A stretch of DNA of 45,124 bases from Planctomycetota bacterium. Lineage in GTDB: Bacteria > Planctomycetota > Planctomycetia > Gemmatales > Gemmataceae. The translations under genes were made by a program, and so were the position numbers. The notes beneath the pieces are model-generated. The model was not told the DNA's origin and ran no database searches. It saw only the letters and a program-made list of their open reading frames with translations. Positions 27,711 through 35,776 of this stretch are shown piece after piece. Position 1 is the stretch's first letter. Each line of letters begins with the position of its first letter. The stretch lies in contig QWOS01000037.1 in assembly GCA_003669555.1 (NCBI GenBank), forward strand, positions 1 to 45,124. Direction: 5' to 3'.

Positions 27711-27889
27711 TACGATTTTCCCAGGAGGGGGCAGGGCACGGTGCCCGTGGTTACCAGCACAGCAGGACAGGTTACCGTTTTTTCACCATATTGCCAGTTT
27801 CAAAGAGCGCGGGCCGGGGGCGGTGGGTTGCCAAAGTGGGGGTGGGTGGCGAACCAGAGGCCCCGGTTGGCCCGGGGGAATAGTTTTTT

Positions 27890-27918
27890 CTGGCATTTTC
27901 CATGGGGGCGGTTAGAAT
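27890..27918 (+). promoter_or_regulatory. Putative sigma-70-type promoter of the sialate O-acetylesterase gene
   Basis: CTGGCA at 27890-27895 (4 of 6 match TTGACA) and TAGAAT at 27913-27918 (5 of 6 match TATAAT) are separated by 17 bp. They lie 73 nt before the start codon. The predicted transcript would begin close to an imperfect hairpin at 27920-27943 (core CCCGGT-AA-ACCGGG), which could act as a 5' UTR stabiliser. Sequence match only. Confidence 0.45.
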
Positions 27919-27991
27919 CGGGCCTCCCGGTAAACCGGGGCCCCCCCTGTGGTTCGGGTTTCCATTTTCCCTGTTTGTGGAGTGAGATGAC

Positions 27992-29410
27992 ATGCTGCGT
28001 TTTCGCGGTTGGATTCTGGCTGTGGGCATGTGCCTGGGCCTGGTGGCCGAGGTTGGCGCCCAGGTGAAGCTGCCCTCGATTTTCAGCGACCATATGGTGT
28101 TGCAGCGCGACAAGCCCATCGCGGTCTGGGGCTGGGATGCACCCGGCACCGAGGTGACGGTGAGCCTGGGTGATGTGAAGGCCAGTGCCAAAGCCAATGA
28201 GAAGGGCAAATGGCAGGCCAGCCTGCCGGCCCAGAAGGCGAACGCCGCCGGGCAAACGCTGGCGGTGCAGGGAACCTCGGCCAAGAAATTCACGGATGTG
28301 CTGGTCGGCGAGGTGTGGCTGTGCAGCGGCCAGTCGAACATGGAATGGTCGGTCGCGGATTCCATCAATCCCAAGGAGGAAATCGCCCGCGGCAGCCATC
28401 CCCTCATTCGGCATATCAAGATTCCACACCGCCCCTCGGACAAACCCGAGACGGATGTGCCCTCCAGGGGCTGGGAGGCTGCCACCCCGAAAACGGTGGG
28501 CAGCTTCACCGCCGTGGGTTATTTCTTCGCGGTGAACCTGCGGAAAGATGTGGATGTGCCTGTGGGCCTGATCGGCAGCAACTGGGGCGGCACCCGTATC
28601 GAGCCCTGGACCACACCCGAAGGTTTCAAAAGCGTGCCAGCCTTGAAGGGCATCGCCGACAAGCTCGACACCTTCCCCACCAAAGACGCCAAGGGGAACA
28701 TCAACATGCAGACACCGCTGGCCTTGTATTACGGCATGATCGCGCCGCTGGTGCCCTATGGCATCCGGGGTGCGCTGTGGTATCAGGGTGAATCGAACAA
28801 CGGCGAAGGCATGCTGTATCACGAGAAGATGAAGGCCCTGATCAACGGCTGGCGAACACTGTGGAACGATGAAGCGATGCCCTTCCTGTTCGTGCAGATC
28901 GCGCCCTACAAGTACAACTCCGTCCACCTGCCGTATTTGTGGGAGGCCCAAATGGCTTCTTCGAAGATCCCTGGCGCGGGCATGGCCCTCACCACCGATA
29001 TCTCCGATATCAAGGATATCCATCCGAGGAACAAGCAGGAGGTGGGGCGCCGGCTGGCGCTGATCGCCCTGGCCAGGACTTATGGCAAGGCAGAGCTGGT
29101 CCACGGCGGCCCGGTTTACAAAGCCATGCGCGGGGAGTTGGACGGCAAGGTCCGCATCACCTTCGAAGGTGCCGCCAATGGCCTGAAGTCGCGTGATGCC
29201 AAGGCGATCAGCCACTTCACCGTGGCCGGAGCCGACAAGAAGTTTGTGCCAGCCAAGGCAGTGATCGAAGGCAACGATGTGGTGCTGAGCGCAGATGGCC
29301 TCGCCAATATCGTCGCGGTGCGTTTCGGCTGGAATGAGCTGGCTGAGCCCAACCTGGCCAACAAGGAAGGGATTCCCGCCTATCCTTTCCGGACAGACGA
29401 CTGGAAGTAA
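27992..29410 (+). CDS. Sialate O-acetylesterase-family hydrolase (SASA)
   Basis: A 472-residue exported esterase that removes acetyl groups from sialic acids or, in plant-degrading relatives, from other sugars. The signal peptide is residues 1-24 (LRFRGWILAVGMCLGLVAEV region). PSIFSDHMVLQRDKPIAVWG is the typical family start. CSGQSNMEWSV carries the nucleophile Ser, GSNWGGTRIEPW and ALWYQGESNNGEG the oxyanion elements, and DIHPRNKQEVGRRLAL the catalytic Asp-x-His. The C-terminal part (residues 375-472) is a beta domain ending in AVRFGWNELAEPNLANKEG, usual for the family. The frame opens at ATG 27992 after a 73-nt leader. With the sialic-acid-lyase-like aldolase 9 kb upstream it may work on acetylated sialic acids, but pectic esters remain an alternative. 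Confidence 0.92.
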   Translation: MLRFRGWILAVGMCLGLVAEVGAQVKLPSIFSDHMVLQRDKPIAVWGWDAPGTEVTVSLGDVKASAKANEKGKWQASLPAQKANAAGQTLAVQGTSAKKFTDVLVGEVWLCSGQSNMEWSVADSINPKEEIARGSHPLIRHIKIPHRPSDKPETDVPSRGWEAATPKTVGSFTAVGYFFAVNLRKDVDVPVGLIGSNWGGTRIEPWTTPEGFKSVPALKGIADKLDTFPTKDAKGNINMQTPLALYYGMIAPLVPYGIRGALWYQGESNNGEGMLYHEKMKALINGWRTLWNDEAMPFLFVQIAPYKYNSVHLPYLWEAQMASSKIPGAGMALTTDISDIKDIHPRNKQEVGRRLALIALARTYGKAELVHGGPVYKAMRGELDGKVRITFEGAANGLKSRDAKAISHFTVAGADKKFVPAKAVIEGNDVVLSADGLANIVAVRFGWNELAEPNLANKEGIPAYPFRTDDWK

Positions 29411-29450
29411 GCGCGCTGCCGGCCCGGGTGCCGGATTCAGCCCTGCATCG

Positions 29451-29482
29451 AGCCCCTTGCCGCTGGCGGGAAGGGGCTTTTT
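29451..29482 (+). terminator. Terminator after the sialate O-acetylesterase gene
   Basis: An inverted repeat with one mismatch (AGCCCCTTGCCGC at 29451-29463 pairing with GCGGGAAGGGGCT at 29466-29478) is followed by TTTTT-rich sequence to 29482. It lies 41 nt after the stop codon, before the convergent fdh operon. Confidence 0.8.
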
Positions 29483-29533
29483 CGTTGCCGGCCGGGGAAA
29501 GTCCGGGTGCGGGAAACCGGGTTCCAGCCCGCT

Positions 29534-30529
29534 TTATGCCGGCAACTCCGGTTCATCCCCGCGGTTCTGGATCGATTCATGGCCGAAGCGGCCTTTGACG
29601 CAGAGATTGCCCCGGGTGATATCCTGGTCGGCCGGGGAGGTCACTTTCACGATGGTGTTGTCCTGCACATGCAGGGTGAGAGTGCAGCCCACGCCACAGT
29701 AGCCGCAGATGGTATCGGTCTGTTTCTGGCGGGTCTCGTCCCAGGTGCCCTGGGCGCGCAGGGTATGCTCGCTTTTGAACATCAGCGCGCCAGTGGGGCA
29801 GACGCCGATGCAATTGCCACAGTAGACGCACGCCGAATCGGGGAGCGACACCGCATTCTCGGTGGAGATGCGGGCGTCGAAGCCCCGGCCAGCCACAGCG
29901 ATGGCGAAGGTGTTTTGCGCCTCGTCACCACAGGCCTGCACGCACTTGTAGCAGAGGACACATTTGGAATAATCGCGGATATAAAGACCGTTGTCGATCT
30001 TCACCGGTTGCGCCACACGCTGCGCCTCATTGCCAGCCGGTTCGTGGTGATGGCCGGCGGCACGGCTGTCGCGGTCGGTGGCTGGCGGGGCGGGCGGGCC
30101 GTAGCGTTCGGGCCGGGCCCCGTATTCCTGGCAGCGGGCCAGCAGTTCGGGGGCGGTGGAGAGATCCACCGACGAGGCCAGGAACTCGAGCACCATTTTA
30201 CGCGAGGTTTTCACCCGGGGGCTGTCGGTTTTCACCACCATGCCGGGTTCGGCCAGGCGCGAGCAGGACGGCACCAGGGTGCGGGCCCCCTCGAGTTCGA
30301 CCACGCAAACCCGGCAGACATTCACAGGCGTGTAGTTGGGGTGGAAGCAGACGGTGGGGGTGTCGATGCCCCGTTCCATGCAGGCATCCAGCAGCGTGGC
30401 CCCCTCGGGCACGCGAACGGTCTGGCCATCCACCGTCAGTTCCACCTGCGGTTTGGTTGCGCGGACCGGGGGCAGGGGGATCAGGGTGGGCCGGGGTGGG
30501 GCCTTGTACCACATCTCTGGCTCGTTCAT
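29534..30529 (-). CDS. Iron-sulfur N-terminal half of formate dehydrogenase alpha subunit (split subunit)
   Basis: A 331-residue electron-transfer protein matching the N-terminal part of FdsA/FdhA-type alpha subunits. Cluster ligands: [2Fe-2S] C61, C72, C75, C89; two [4Fe-4S] sets, C190/193/196/200 and C234/237/240/244; then the molybdopterin-oxidoreductase [4Fe-4S] domain, C275/278/282/310, with the conserved Lys312 in LCVKGRFG. The chain stops about 16 residues after GRFG, just where the Mo-binding domain would begin, and that domain is encoded two genes upstream (32417-34342). The His-Cys3 cluster region normally between the 2Fe-2S and ferredoxin-like domains lacks its cysteines (only C133 in a helix-like stretch). 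The ATG overlaps the diaphorase stop by 4 nt. Ends with a TAA; no frameshift seen. Confidence 0.9.
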   Translation of the reverse strand: MNEPEMWYKAPPRPTLIPLPPVRATKPQVELTVDGQTVRVPEGATLLDACMERGIDTPTVCFHPNYTPVNVCRVCVVELEGARTLVPSCSRLAEPGMVVKTDSPRVKTSRKMVLEFLASSVDLSTAPELLARCQEYGARPERYGPPAPPATDRDSRAAGHHHEPAGNEAQRVAQPVKIDNGLYIRDYSKCVLCYKCVQACGDEAQNTFAIAVAGRGFDARISTENAVSLPDSACVYCGNCIGVCPTGALMFKSEHTLRAQGTWDETRQKQTDTICGYCGVGCTLTLHVQDNTIVKVTSPADQDITRGNLCVKGRFGHESIQNRGDEPELPA

Positions 30530-32394
30530 GCGTGTTTCTCCGCTAAAATACCCGGACCAAAGAGGCGCAGGGCCGATTGCAGCGCGCTGGAGGCCGTGTG
30601 GCCCAGCCCGCAGATGGAGGCATCGCGCATCACCTGGCCAATCTCCTCGAGCAGGGCCAGCTCATCGGCCGGGCTGCCGATGGTTTGACCATGGCGCAGC
30701 CGGCCCACCAGCTCTTCCTGCCGGGTAACCCCCACCCGGCAGGGCACACACTGGCCACAGGATTCGTCACGGAAGAAGGCGGCGATGCGCGCCAGGGTGT
30801 CGCCCAGATCGGCGGAATCGTCGAAAACCATCACCACGCCCGAGCCCAGTGACGCCCCGATGGCCCGGGTGCCCTCCAGGGTGAGCGGCACATCGAGCTG
30901 GGCCGGTCCGACAAACCCGCCGGCAGCCCCACCGAGCAGCACCGCCTGGATGGGCCTGTTGCCGGGCACGCCCCCGGCCTGGCTGATGAGTTGACGGAGG
31001 GTGATGCCGAAAACGAATTCATACACGCCCGGTCTGGCCACATGCCCCGAGACGCAAAACAGCTTGCGCCCTTTGGACCCGGGCGTTCCCAGCGCGGCGC
31101 TCACCGCGCCACCCTGCCGCAAGATGAGCGGGATATTGGCCAGGGTCTCCACATTGTTGATGACAGTGGGCTGGTTGAAGAGGCCGTGCAGCACCGGGAA
31201 GGGGGGCTTGTTGCGGGGTTCGCCACGCTGCCCCTCGATGGAGTTGAACAGCGCGGTTTCCTCGCCGCAGATATACGCCCCGGCGCCCCGGCGGATAGTG
31301 ATGTGGAAATCATGGCCGGACCCCAGGATGTTGTCACCCAGCAGGTGGGCCGCAACCGCCTGATCAATCGCCCCCTGCATTCGGCGGATGGCCAGCGGGT
31401 ATTCGCCACGGATGTAGAGGAACCCCTGGCGCGCGCCGACGGCGACACCGGCGATGGTCATTCCCTCCACCAGCGCGAAGGGGTCCCCCTCCATGAGGAG
31501 GCGGTCTTTGAAGGTGCCTGGCTCGGATTCATCGGCATTGCAAACGACATAGCGCACGGGGTCGGTGGCGCGGGCTACCGCATCCCACTTGCGACCGGTG
31601 GGGAAGGCGGCGCCGCCCCGCCCGACAATGCCCGAGGTGGTGACCTCGGCGATGGTCTTTTCCCCGCCCAGGGCGATGGAGGCCCGCAAGCCGGCATAAC
31701 CGGCGGTGGCCTGGTAGTCGGCCAGGCTGGCCGGATCACCGCGCCCGACCCGGGTCAGCAGGGCCAGGTCGGCGCCAGGCTGGCCCTGTTGCGGCACGGT
31801 GGCCAGCAGCCAGTCCATGCCCGCATCGGGGAAGGTGTCGGCTGGCAGGGCGGCGGCTACCGTGTCGCTGGTGGCATGGCCCACCGCGCAGCCCTGGGGG
31901 ATTTTTCCCGAACGCAGCACCAGGGCGGCGGGGGCGCGTTCACAGAGGCCCAGGCAGGGGCTGGAGTGGATTTCCACCACTTTCGAGCCGGTGTGTTGTT
32001 GTTTCAGTTGGGCGAGCAGGTCGAGGCCACCGGTGTGCCGGCAGGCGATGTCATCACAGACATGCACATGAATGGGCGCACCACTCTGGTGGGTGAACAG
32101 ATGGTAGAAGGTGGCCACGCCGTGGGCTTCGGCGGGCGGGATGGTCAGGCGCTGGCAGATATAGGCGATGGCACCCGGGGGCAGCCAGCCAAAGCGGTCC
32201 TGCACGGCATGGAGGGCCGGCAACAGCAAATGCCGCTCAGCCCGGGCTTCGGAGCCGCCAAGCAGGGAAATGCGGCCCTCGCGCCCGAGATCCCGTTTGC
32301 CACCGGCCCAGGCAGAGACCGCCTGGCCGAGCACCGCGTCCACCGCCAGCCTCTCGGCCTCGGTGGGATGGGGGCCGCGTACCTTGATATCCAT
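30526..32394 (-). CDS. NAD-linked formate dehydrogenase diaphorase, NuoE-NuoF fusion
   Basis: A 622-residue fusion of the two flavin/NAD modules (FdsG-like and FdsB-like) of NAD-dependent formate dehydrogenases. The NuoE part (about residues 45-195) has [2Fe-2S] ligands C113, C118, C147, C151 in the CX4C...CX3C pattern. The NuoF part has the FMN/NAD site GIVGRGGAAFPTGRKW (258-270) and NADESEPGTFKDR, and the C-terminal [4Fe-4S] ligands C546, C549, C552 and C595. The usual NuoF linker and SLBB region (GHVARPGVYEF) are present. It passes electrons from the formate-side clusters to NAD+ in the cytoplasm. Start ATG 32394, 22 nt after the catalytic subunit stop; its stop overlaps the iron-sulfur gene start (ATGA). 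Confidence 0.93.
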   Translation of the reverse strand: MDIKVRGPHPTEAERLAVDAVLGQAVSAWAGGKRDLGREGRISLLGGSEARAERHLLLPALHAVQDRFGWLPPGAIAYICQRLTIPPAEAHGVATFYHLFTHQSGAPIHVHVCDDIACRHTGGLDLLAQLKQQHTGSKVVEIHSSPCLGLCERAPAALVLRSGKIPQGCAVGHATSDTVAAALPADTFPDAGMDWLLATVPQQGQPGADLALLTRVGRGDPASLADYQATAGYAGLRASIALGGEKTIAEVTTSGIVGRGGAAFPTGRKWDAVARATDPVRYVVCNADESEPGTFKDRLLMEGDPFALVEGMTIAGVAVGARQGFLYIRGEYPLAIRRMQGAIDQAVAAHLLGDNILGSGHDFHITIRRGAGAYICGEETALFNSIEGQRGEPRNKPPFPVLHGLFNQPTVINNVETLANIPLILRQGGAVSAALGTPGSKGRKLFCVSGHVARPGVYEFVFGITLRQLISQAGGVPGNRPIQAVLLGGAAGGFVGPAQLDVPLTLEGTRAIGASLGSGVVMVFDDSADLGDTLARIAAFFRDESCGQCVPCRVGVTRQEELVGRLRHGQTIGSPADELALLEEIGQVMRDASICGLGHTASSALQSALRLFGPGILAEKHA

Positions 32395-32416
32395 GCCGGT
32401 GGCTTCCTGTCGCGTG

Positions 32417-34342
32417 TCAGAGGGATTTTTTTTCGACCCGGATCGAGCAGGCCTTGAACTCGGCGGTGCCGGAACGGGGGTCGGTGGCGTCGATGGTGAG
32501 GATGTTGGTGTTGACCGAATCCTGGAAGTGGAAGGTCATGAAGGCCAGACCGGGCCGCAGACCGTTGCTCAGGCGCACCGGGGCGTCGATGGCCCCGCGT
32601 GGCGAGACCACCCGCACCCATTCGCCGTCGGTCAGGCCCAGGGCGAGGGCGTCTTCGGGGCAGAGGTCGATCGTCTCGCCCCGGCGCAGGGGGGAGTCAA
32701 AGCCGCCGGTCTGCACCCCGGTGTTGTAATCGTCGAGCCGCCTGCCGGTGGTCAGTCGCAGGGGGAATTCGGTGGTGAGGTTCTCCACGGGTGGAGAATG
32801 GGCCACCACCTGGAAAGCAACGGGGGGGCCGTTGAGCGGCTGCTCCCACAGGCGGCTGTGCAGGAACATCTCGCCGGGATGGGCCTCGTCGAAGCAGGGC
32901 CACTGCAAGCCGTGCTCTTTTTCCAGCCGGTCGTAGGTCATGCCGGCGTGGACCGGGCTGAGCGCACGCAGCTCGTTCCACACCTTTTCCGCGTTGAATT
33001 CACCCCAGTCGTGCCCGAGGGCCCGGGCAAGGTCAAAGAGGATCTCGCCGTCGTCGCGCGCCTCGCCCGGCGGTTCGAGCGCTTTGCGGACCCGCTGGAC
33101 CCGCCGTTCGCTATTGGTGACGGTCCCCTCGCTCTCGCACCAGCCGGCGGCGGCGGGGAGCACCACATCGGCCAGTTCGGCGGTGGGTGTGAGGAAAAGG
33201 TCTTGCACCACCAGGAAATCGAGGCTGCGCAACAGGTGCTCGGTATGGTGGCGATCAGACTCTGATTGCAGGGGGTTCTCGCCCAGCACCAGCAGGGCCG
33301 TCAACTGGCGATTGCCCATGGCCTCAAGCATCTGGGTGAGGTTCCAGCCGCGGGTGGGCGGGATGGTTGTCCCCCAGGCCTGTTCGAATTTTTGGCGTAG
33401 CGCATCGACCTCCACATGCTGGAAGCCCGGCAGGCGGTCGGGCAAGGCGCCCATGTCGCCGCCGCCCTGGACATTGTTCTGGCCGCGCAGGGGGTTGAGG
33501 CCGCTGGCGTGGCGGCCGACATGGCCCGTCAGCAGGGCCAGGTTGATGAGGGCCGAGACATTGTCCACACCGTTGTGGTGCTCGGTGATGCCGAGGGTCC
33601 AGCAGATGATGGCGGTTTTGGCTTTGGCATAGGCCTTGGCCATTTGATGGATCGCCGGGGCCGGCACACCGCTCAGCCGCTCGGCCTCGGCCAGGGTGAA
33701 GGGCTCGACGCTGTGGCGGTACTCGGCAAAGCCGGTGGTGGCGTGGTCGATGAAGGCCTGGTTGTGCCAGCCCTGGGCGATGATCTCGCGGCCCACGGCG
33801 TTGGCCACCACGATGTCGGTGCCCACATCGAGGCCCAGCCAGGTGTCGGCCCAGCGGACCGAACTGGTGCGACGCGGATCGATGGCAAACAGCCGTGCGC
33901 CGTGATGCACACCTTTCAGCAGGTGGTGGAAGAAGATGGGATGCGTTTCGCGGGCATTGGAGCCCCACAGGAGGATGACTTCCGTCTCCTCGATCTCCTG
34001 GTAGGAGTTGGTGCCGCCACCCATGCCGAAAACTGTCGCCAGACCGACGACGCTCGGGGCATGTCAGGTGCGATTGCAACTGTCGATGTTGTTGCTGCCC
34101 ATCACCACCCGGGCGAACTTCTGGGCAATAAAATTCATTTCGTTGGTGCTTTTTGAGCAACTGAAAATGCCAAAAGCCTGGTCGCCATGGCTGGCGCGGT
34201 TGTCGCGCAGGCCGGTGGCGATGCGGGCGATGGCCTCGTCCCAGGTGGCCCGGCGCAATTGACCCTGATCGCGCACCAGCGGGTGGGTGAGCCGGGTGAG
34301 GCCCAAGCGGGATTTCTTGCGGGTCGTGGCGACAGGGGTCAT
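32417..34342 (-). CDS. Formate dehydrogenase molybdopterin catalytic chain, selenocysteine (TGA) at residue 93
   Basis: Catalytic Mo/W-bis-MGD chain of formate dehydrogenase, 641 residues if the in-frame TGA at 34064-34066 is read as selenocysteine. The translation around it is NIDSCNRT-U-HAPSVVGLA, which aligns exactly with the U/C-His of FdhH-type enzymes (His94 is the partner). RGQNNVQGGGDMGALP carries the conserved substrate-channel Arg; the C-terminal MopB dinucleotide domain is complete (LTTGRRLDDYNTGVQTGG, FMTFHFQDSVNTNILT). The chain starts at MTPVATTRKKSRLG, beginning with the RLTHPLVRDQGQLRRATWDEAI segment. It therefore lacks the N-terminal [4Fe-4S] domain, which is encoded separately at 29534-30529. 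Reading TGA as stop would leave a 92-residue and a 535-residue fragment with no start signal for the second. First gene of the operon. Confidence 0.92.
34022..34063 (-). promoter_or_regulatory. SECIS-like hairpin after the selenocysteine codon
   Basis: Immediately 3' of the TGA on the minus strand, an outer 6-bp stem (CATGCC/GGCATG) encloses an apical hairpin at 34035-34051. That hairpin is GUCG, a bulged U, C, the loop GGUCUG, then G and CGAC. Stem, single bulged U and GGUCU loop reproduce the apical part of the E. coli fdhF SECIS that SelB binds. It starts 12 nt after the TGA; in fdhF the distance is 11 nt (from memory of the published element). Confidence 0.8.
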
Positions 34343-34383
34343 GGCAACCTCGGGCAGGAACGCACGGGACAGACTCTGGTTCG

Positions 34384-34413
34384 ATTATAATCGGCAAGCC
34401 GGGACCTTCACAA
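34384..34413 (-). promoter_or_regulatory. Putative promoter of the fdh operon
   Basis: On the minus strand TTGTGA (complement of 34408-34413, 4 of 6) and TATAAT (complement of 34384-34389, 6 of 6) are 18 bp apart, and the -10 lies about 42 nt before the first start codon. The core ATTATAAT also contains a perfect TATAAT on the plus strand at 34386-34391, but no good -35 precedes it there, so it is not assigned to fdhD. Confidence 0.5.
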
Positions 34414-34586
34414 CCAGGATTGCCAGACGGTCGGTGCTCCCAGAGCCCCCAGATTGCCAATGGGCTGGTTTTTTCCGGTTCCCGGGCGAGCCGGAGCCGG
34501 GAACCCGTTCCAGCCAGCCGGGTGGGCCTGCAAGTGGTGCGGCGGGTAAGATACCGGGCGGGTTTTCACAGAAAGCAGGCGGTTTC

Positions 34587-35477
34587 ATGCAGGCCCATCC
34601 GTCAGAGACGCCTCCCCTGGTGGCAGAGCCCGACATGCCAGAACCCCCTGACCGCGTCCGTTTGCCCGTGTGGCGGCTGGGCGGGGCGGCCGGGAAGGCC
34701 TTGCCTGGGCATGGGGCTGAGCATGATCTGGTGGCGGTGGAAGCGCCCCTGGAGATCCGGCTGCATGGCCGGCCGGCGGCGGTGCTGATGCGCACCCCGG
34801 CCGGGGATGCGGAAGATCGCGAACTGGTGCTGGGGCTGCTGTTTTGCGAGGCGGTCATCACCGAGCCTGGCCAGGTGCTGGGCCTGGAGACGGTGGAAGA
34901 CCTGCCTGCCGATGGCATGGCCGGCCGGGTGGTGGATGTGCGGCTGGATACCCCCGCGCGGGGGCGGGGATGGGAGCGGTTTTTCTACAGCACCTCCAGT
35001 TGCGGCGCCTGTGGCAAGCGCAGCATCGCCTCGCTGGCCGTGGGGGGCGGGCTGGCGGGACCAGGCTTGCGGGTGCCGCCCGAACTGATTGCCACCATCC
35101 TTGACGATGCCAGGCACCAGCAGCAACTGTTCGGGCTGACTGGTGGGGTCCATGCCTCGGGGCTCTACACCGGCACCGGGGAGCGGGTGCTGTTGCGGGA
35201 GGATGTGGGCCGGCACAATGCGCTCGACAAGGTGATCGGGGCCAGTCTGCTGGCCGGCCGGGTGCCGCTGGCTGGTCATCTGCTGGCGATCTCGGGCCGG
35301 GTGGGCTATGAGATCATCCAGAAAGCTGCCATGGCGGGCATCCCCCTCATTGCGGCGGTGGGTGCGCCCACCAGCCTGGCAGTGCGCCTGGCCGAGGAGC
35401 ATGGCATCACGCTGGTGGGCTTCGCCCGCAGGGGCAGTCTCAATGTCTACAGCCATCCGGCCCGTGTGACGGGATAA
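34587..35477 (+). CDS. fdhD: Formate dehydrogenase sulfurtransferase/accessory protein FdhD
   Basis: Cytoplasmic maturation factor that transfers sulfur from IscS to the Mo cofactor of formate dehydrogenase and binds bis-MGD. 296 residues. The sulfur-relay cysteines are in SSCGACGKRS (C139 and C142). Other family elements are GGVHASGLYTGTG, REDVGRHNALDKVIG and SGRVGYEIIQKAAMAGIP. The start ATG 34587 (MQAHPSETPPLV) is chosen because the frame upstream is Arg/Pro-rich shadow. It is divergent from the fdh operon across 244 bp, a common arrangement, and its presence supports the formate dehydrogenase assignment of that operon. Confidence 0.95.
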   Translation: MQAHPSETPPLVAEPDMPEPPDRVRLPVWRLGGAAGKALPGHGAEHDLVAVEAPLEIRLHGRPAAVLMRTPAGDAEDRELVLGLLFCEAVITEPGQVLGLETVEDLPADGMAGRVVDVRLDTPARGRGWERFFYSTSSCGACGKRSIASLAVGGGLAGPGLRVPPELIATILDDARHQQQLFGLTGGVHASGLYTGTGERVLLREDVGRHNALDKVIGASLLAGRVPLAGHLLAISGRVGYEIIQKAAMAGIPLIAAVGAPTSLAVRLAEEHGITLVGFARRGSLNVYSHPARVTG

Positions 35478-35776
35478 CCGGGCCGCCACTGCGGGCCCCT
35501 TCACCCTTTCAAAAGCCTGCCGCCTGAAAGCCGTGCCAGCCATGGGGTGGCGTTGTCACGCCCCGACGGCTGGAACGGCGGACCCCGGGCGGGTGCCAAA
35601 GGGATGGGGCCAGCTTCGGACGGTCTGTGGGATCGGGAAAGGCTGGTCTGTGAAATGGTTGATGGCTGGGAGAATTCCATCACACAATACTTGTGGCATT
35701 TTCACGCAAATCAAACATGGCAAGAGTACAAAAAAAGCTGAATGGATTAGATGGGTCAAGAAAAAAGGATAAAATC

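Noticed and set aside
29507..30688. 393-codon open frame on the plus strand across the iron-sulfur subunit
   Set aside because: Antisense shadow; all cluster motifs belong to the opposite strand.
30991..32457. 488-codon open frame on the plus strand across the diaphorase gene
   Set aside because: Antisense shadow of the NuoE-NuoF fusion; no recognisable motif.
32417..34024. Separate 535-codon gene with its own ATG after the TGA in the formate dehydrogenase
   Set aside because: It would lack the active-site Sec/His region and any start signal; the TGA sits exactly at the Sec position with a SECIS-like hairpin, so one selenoprotein is the better reading.
35478..35505. Weak inverted repeat GGGCC...GGCCC after fdhD
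   Set aside because: The stem is short with a bulge and there is no T tract; not called a terminator.
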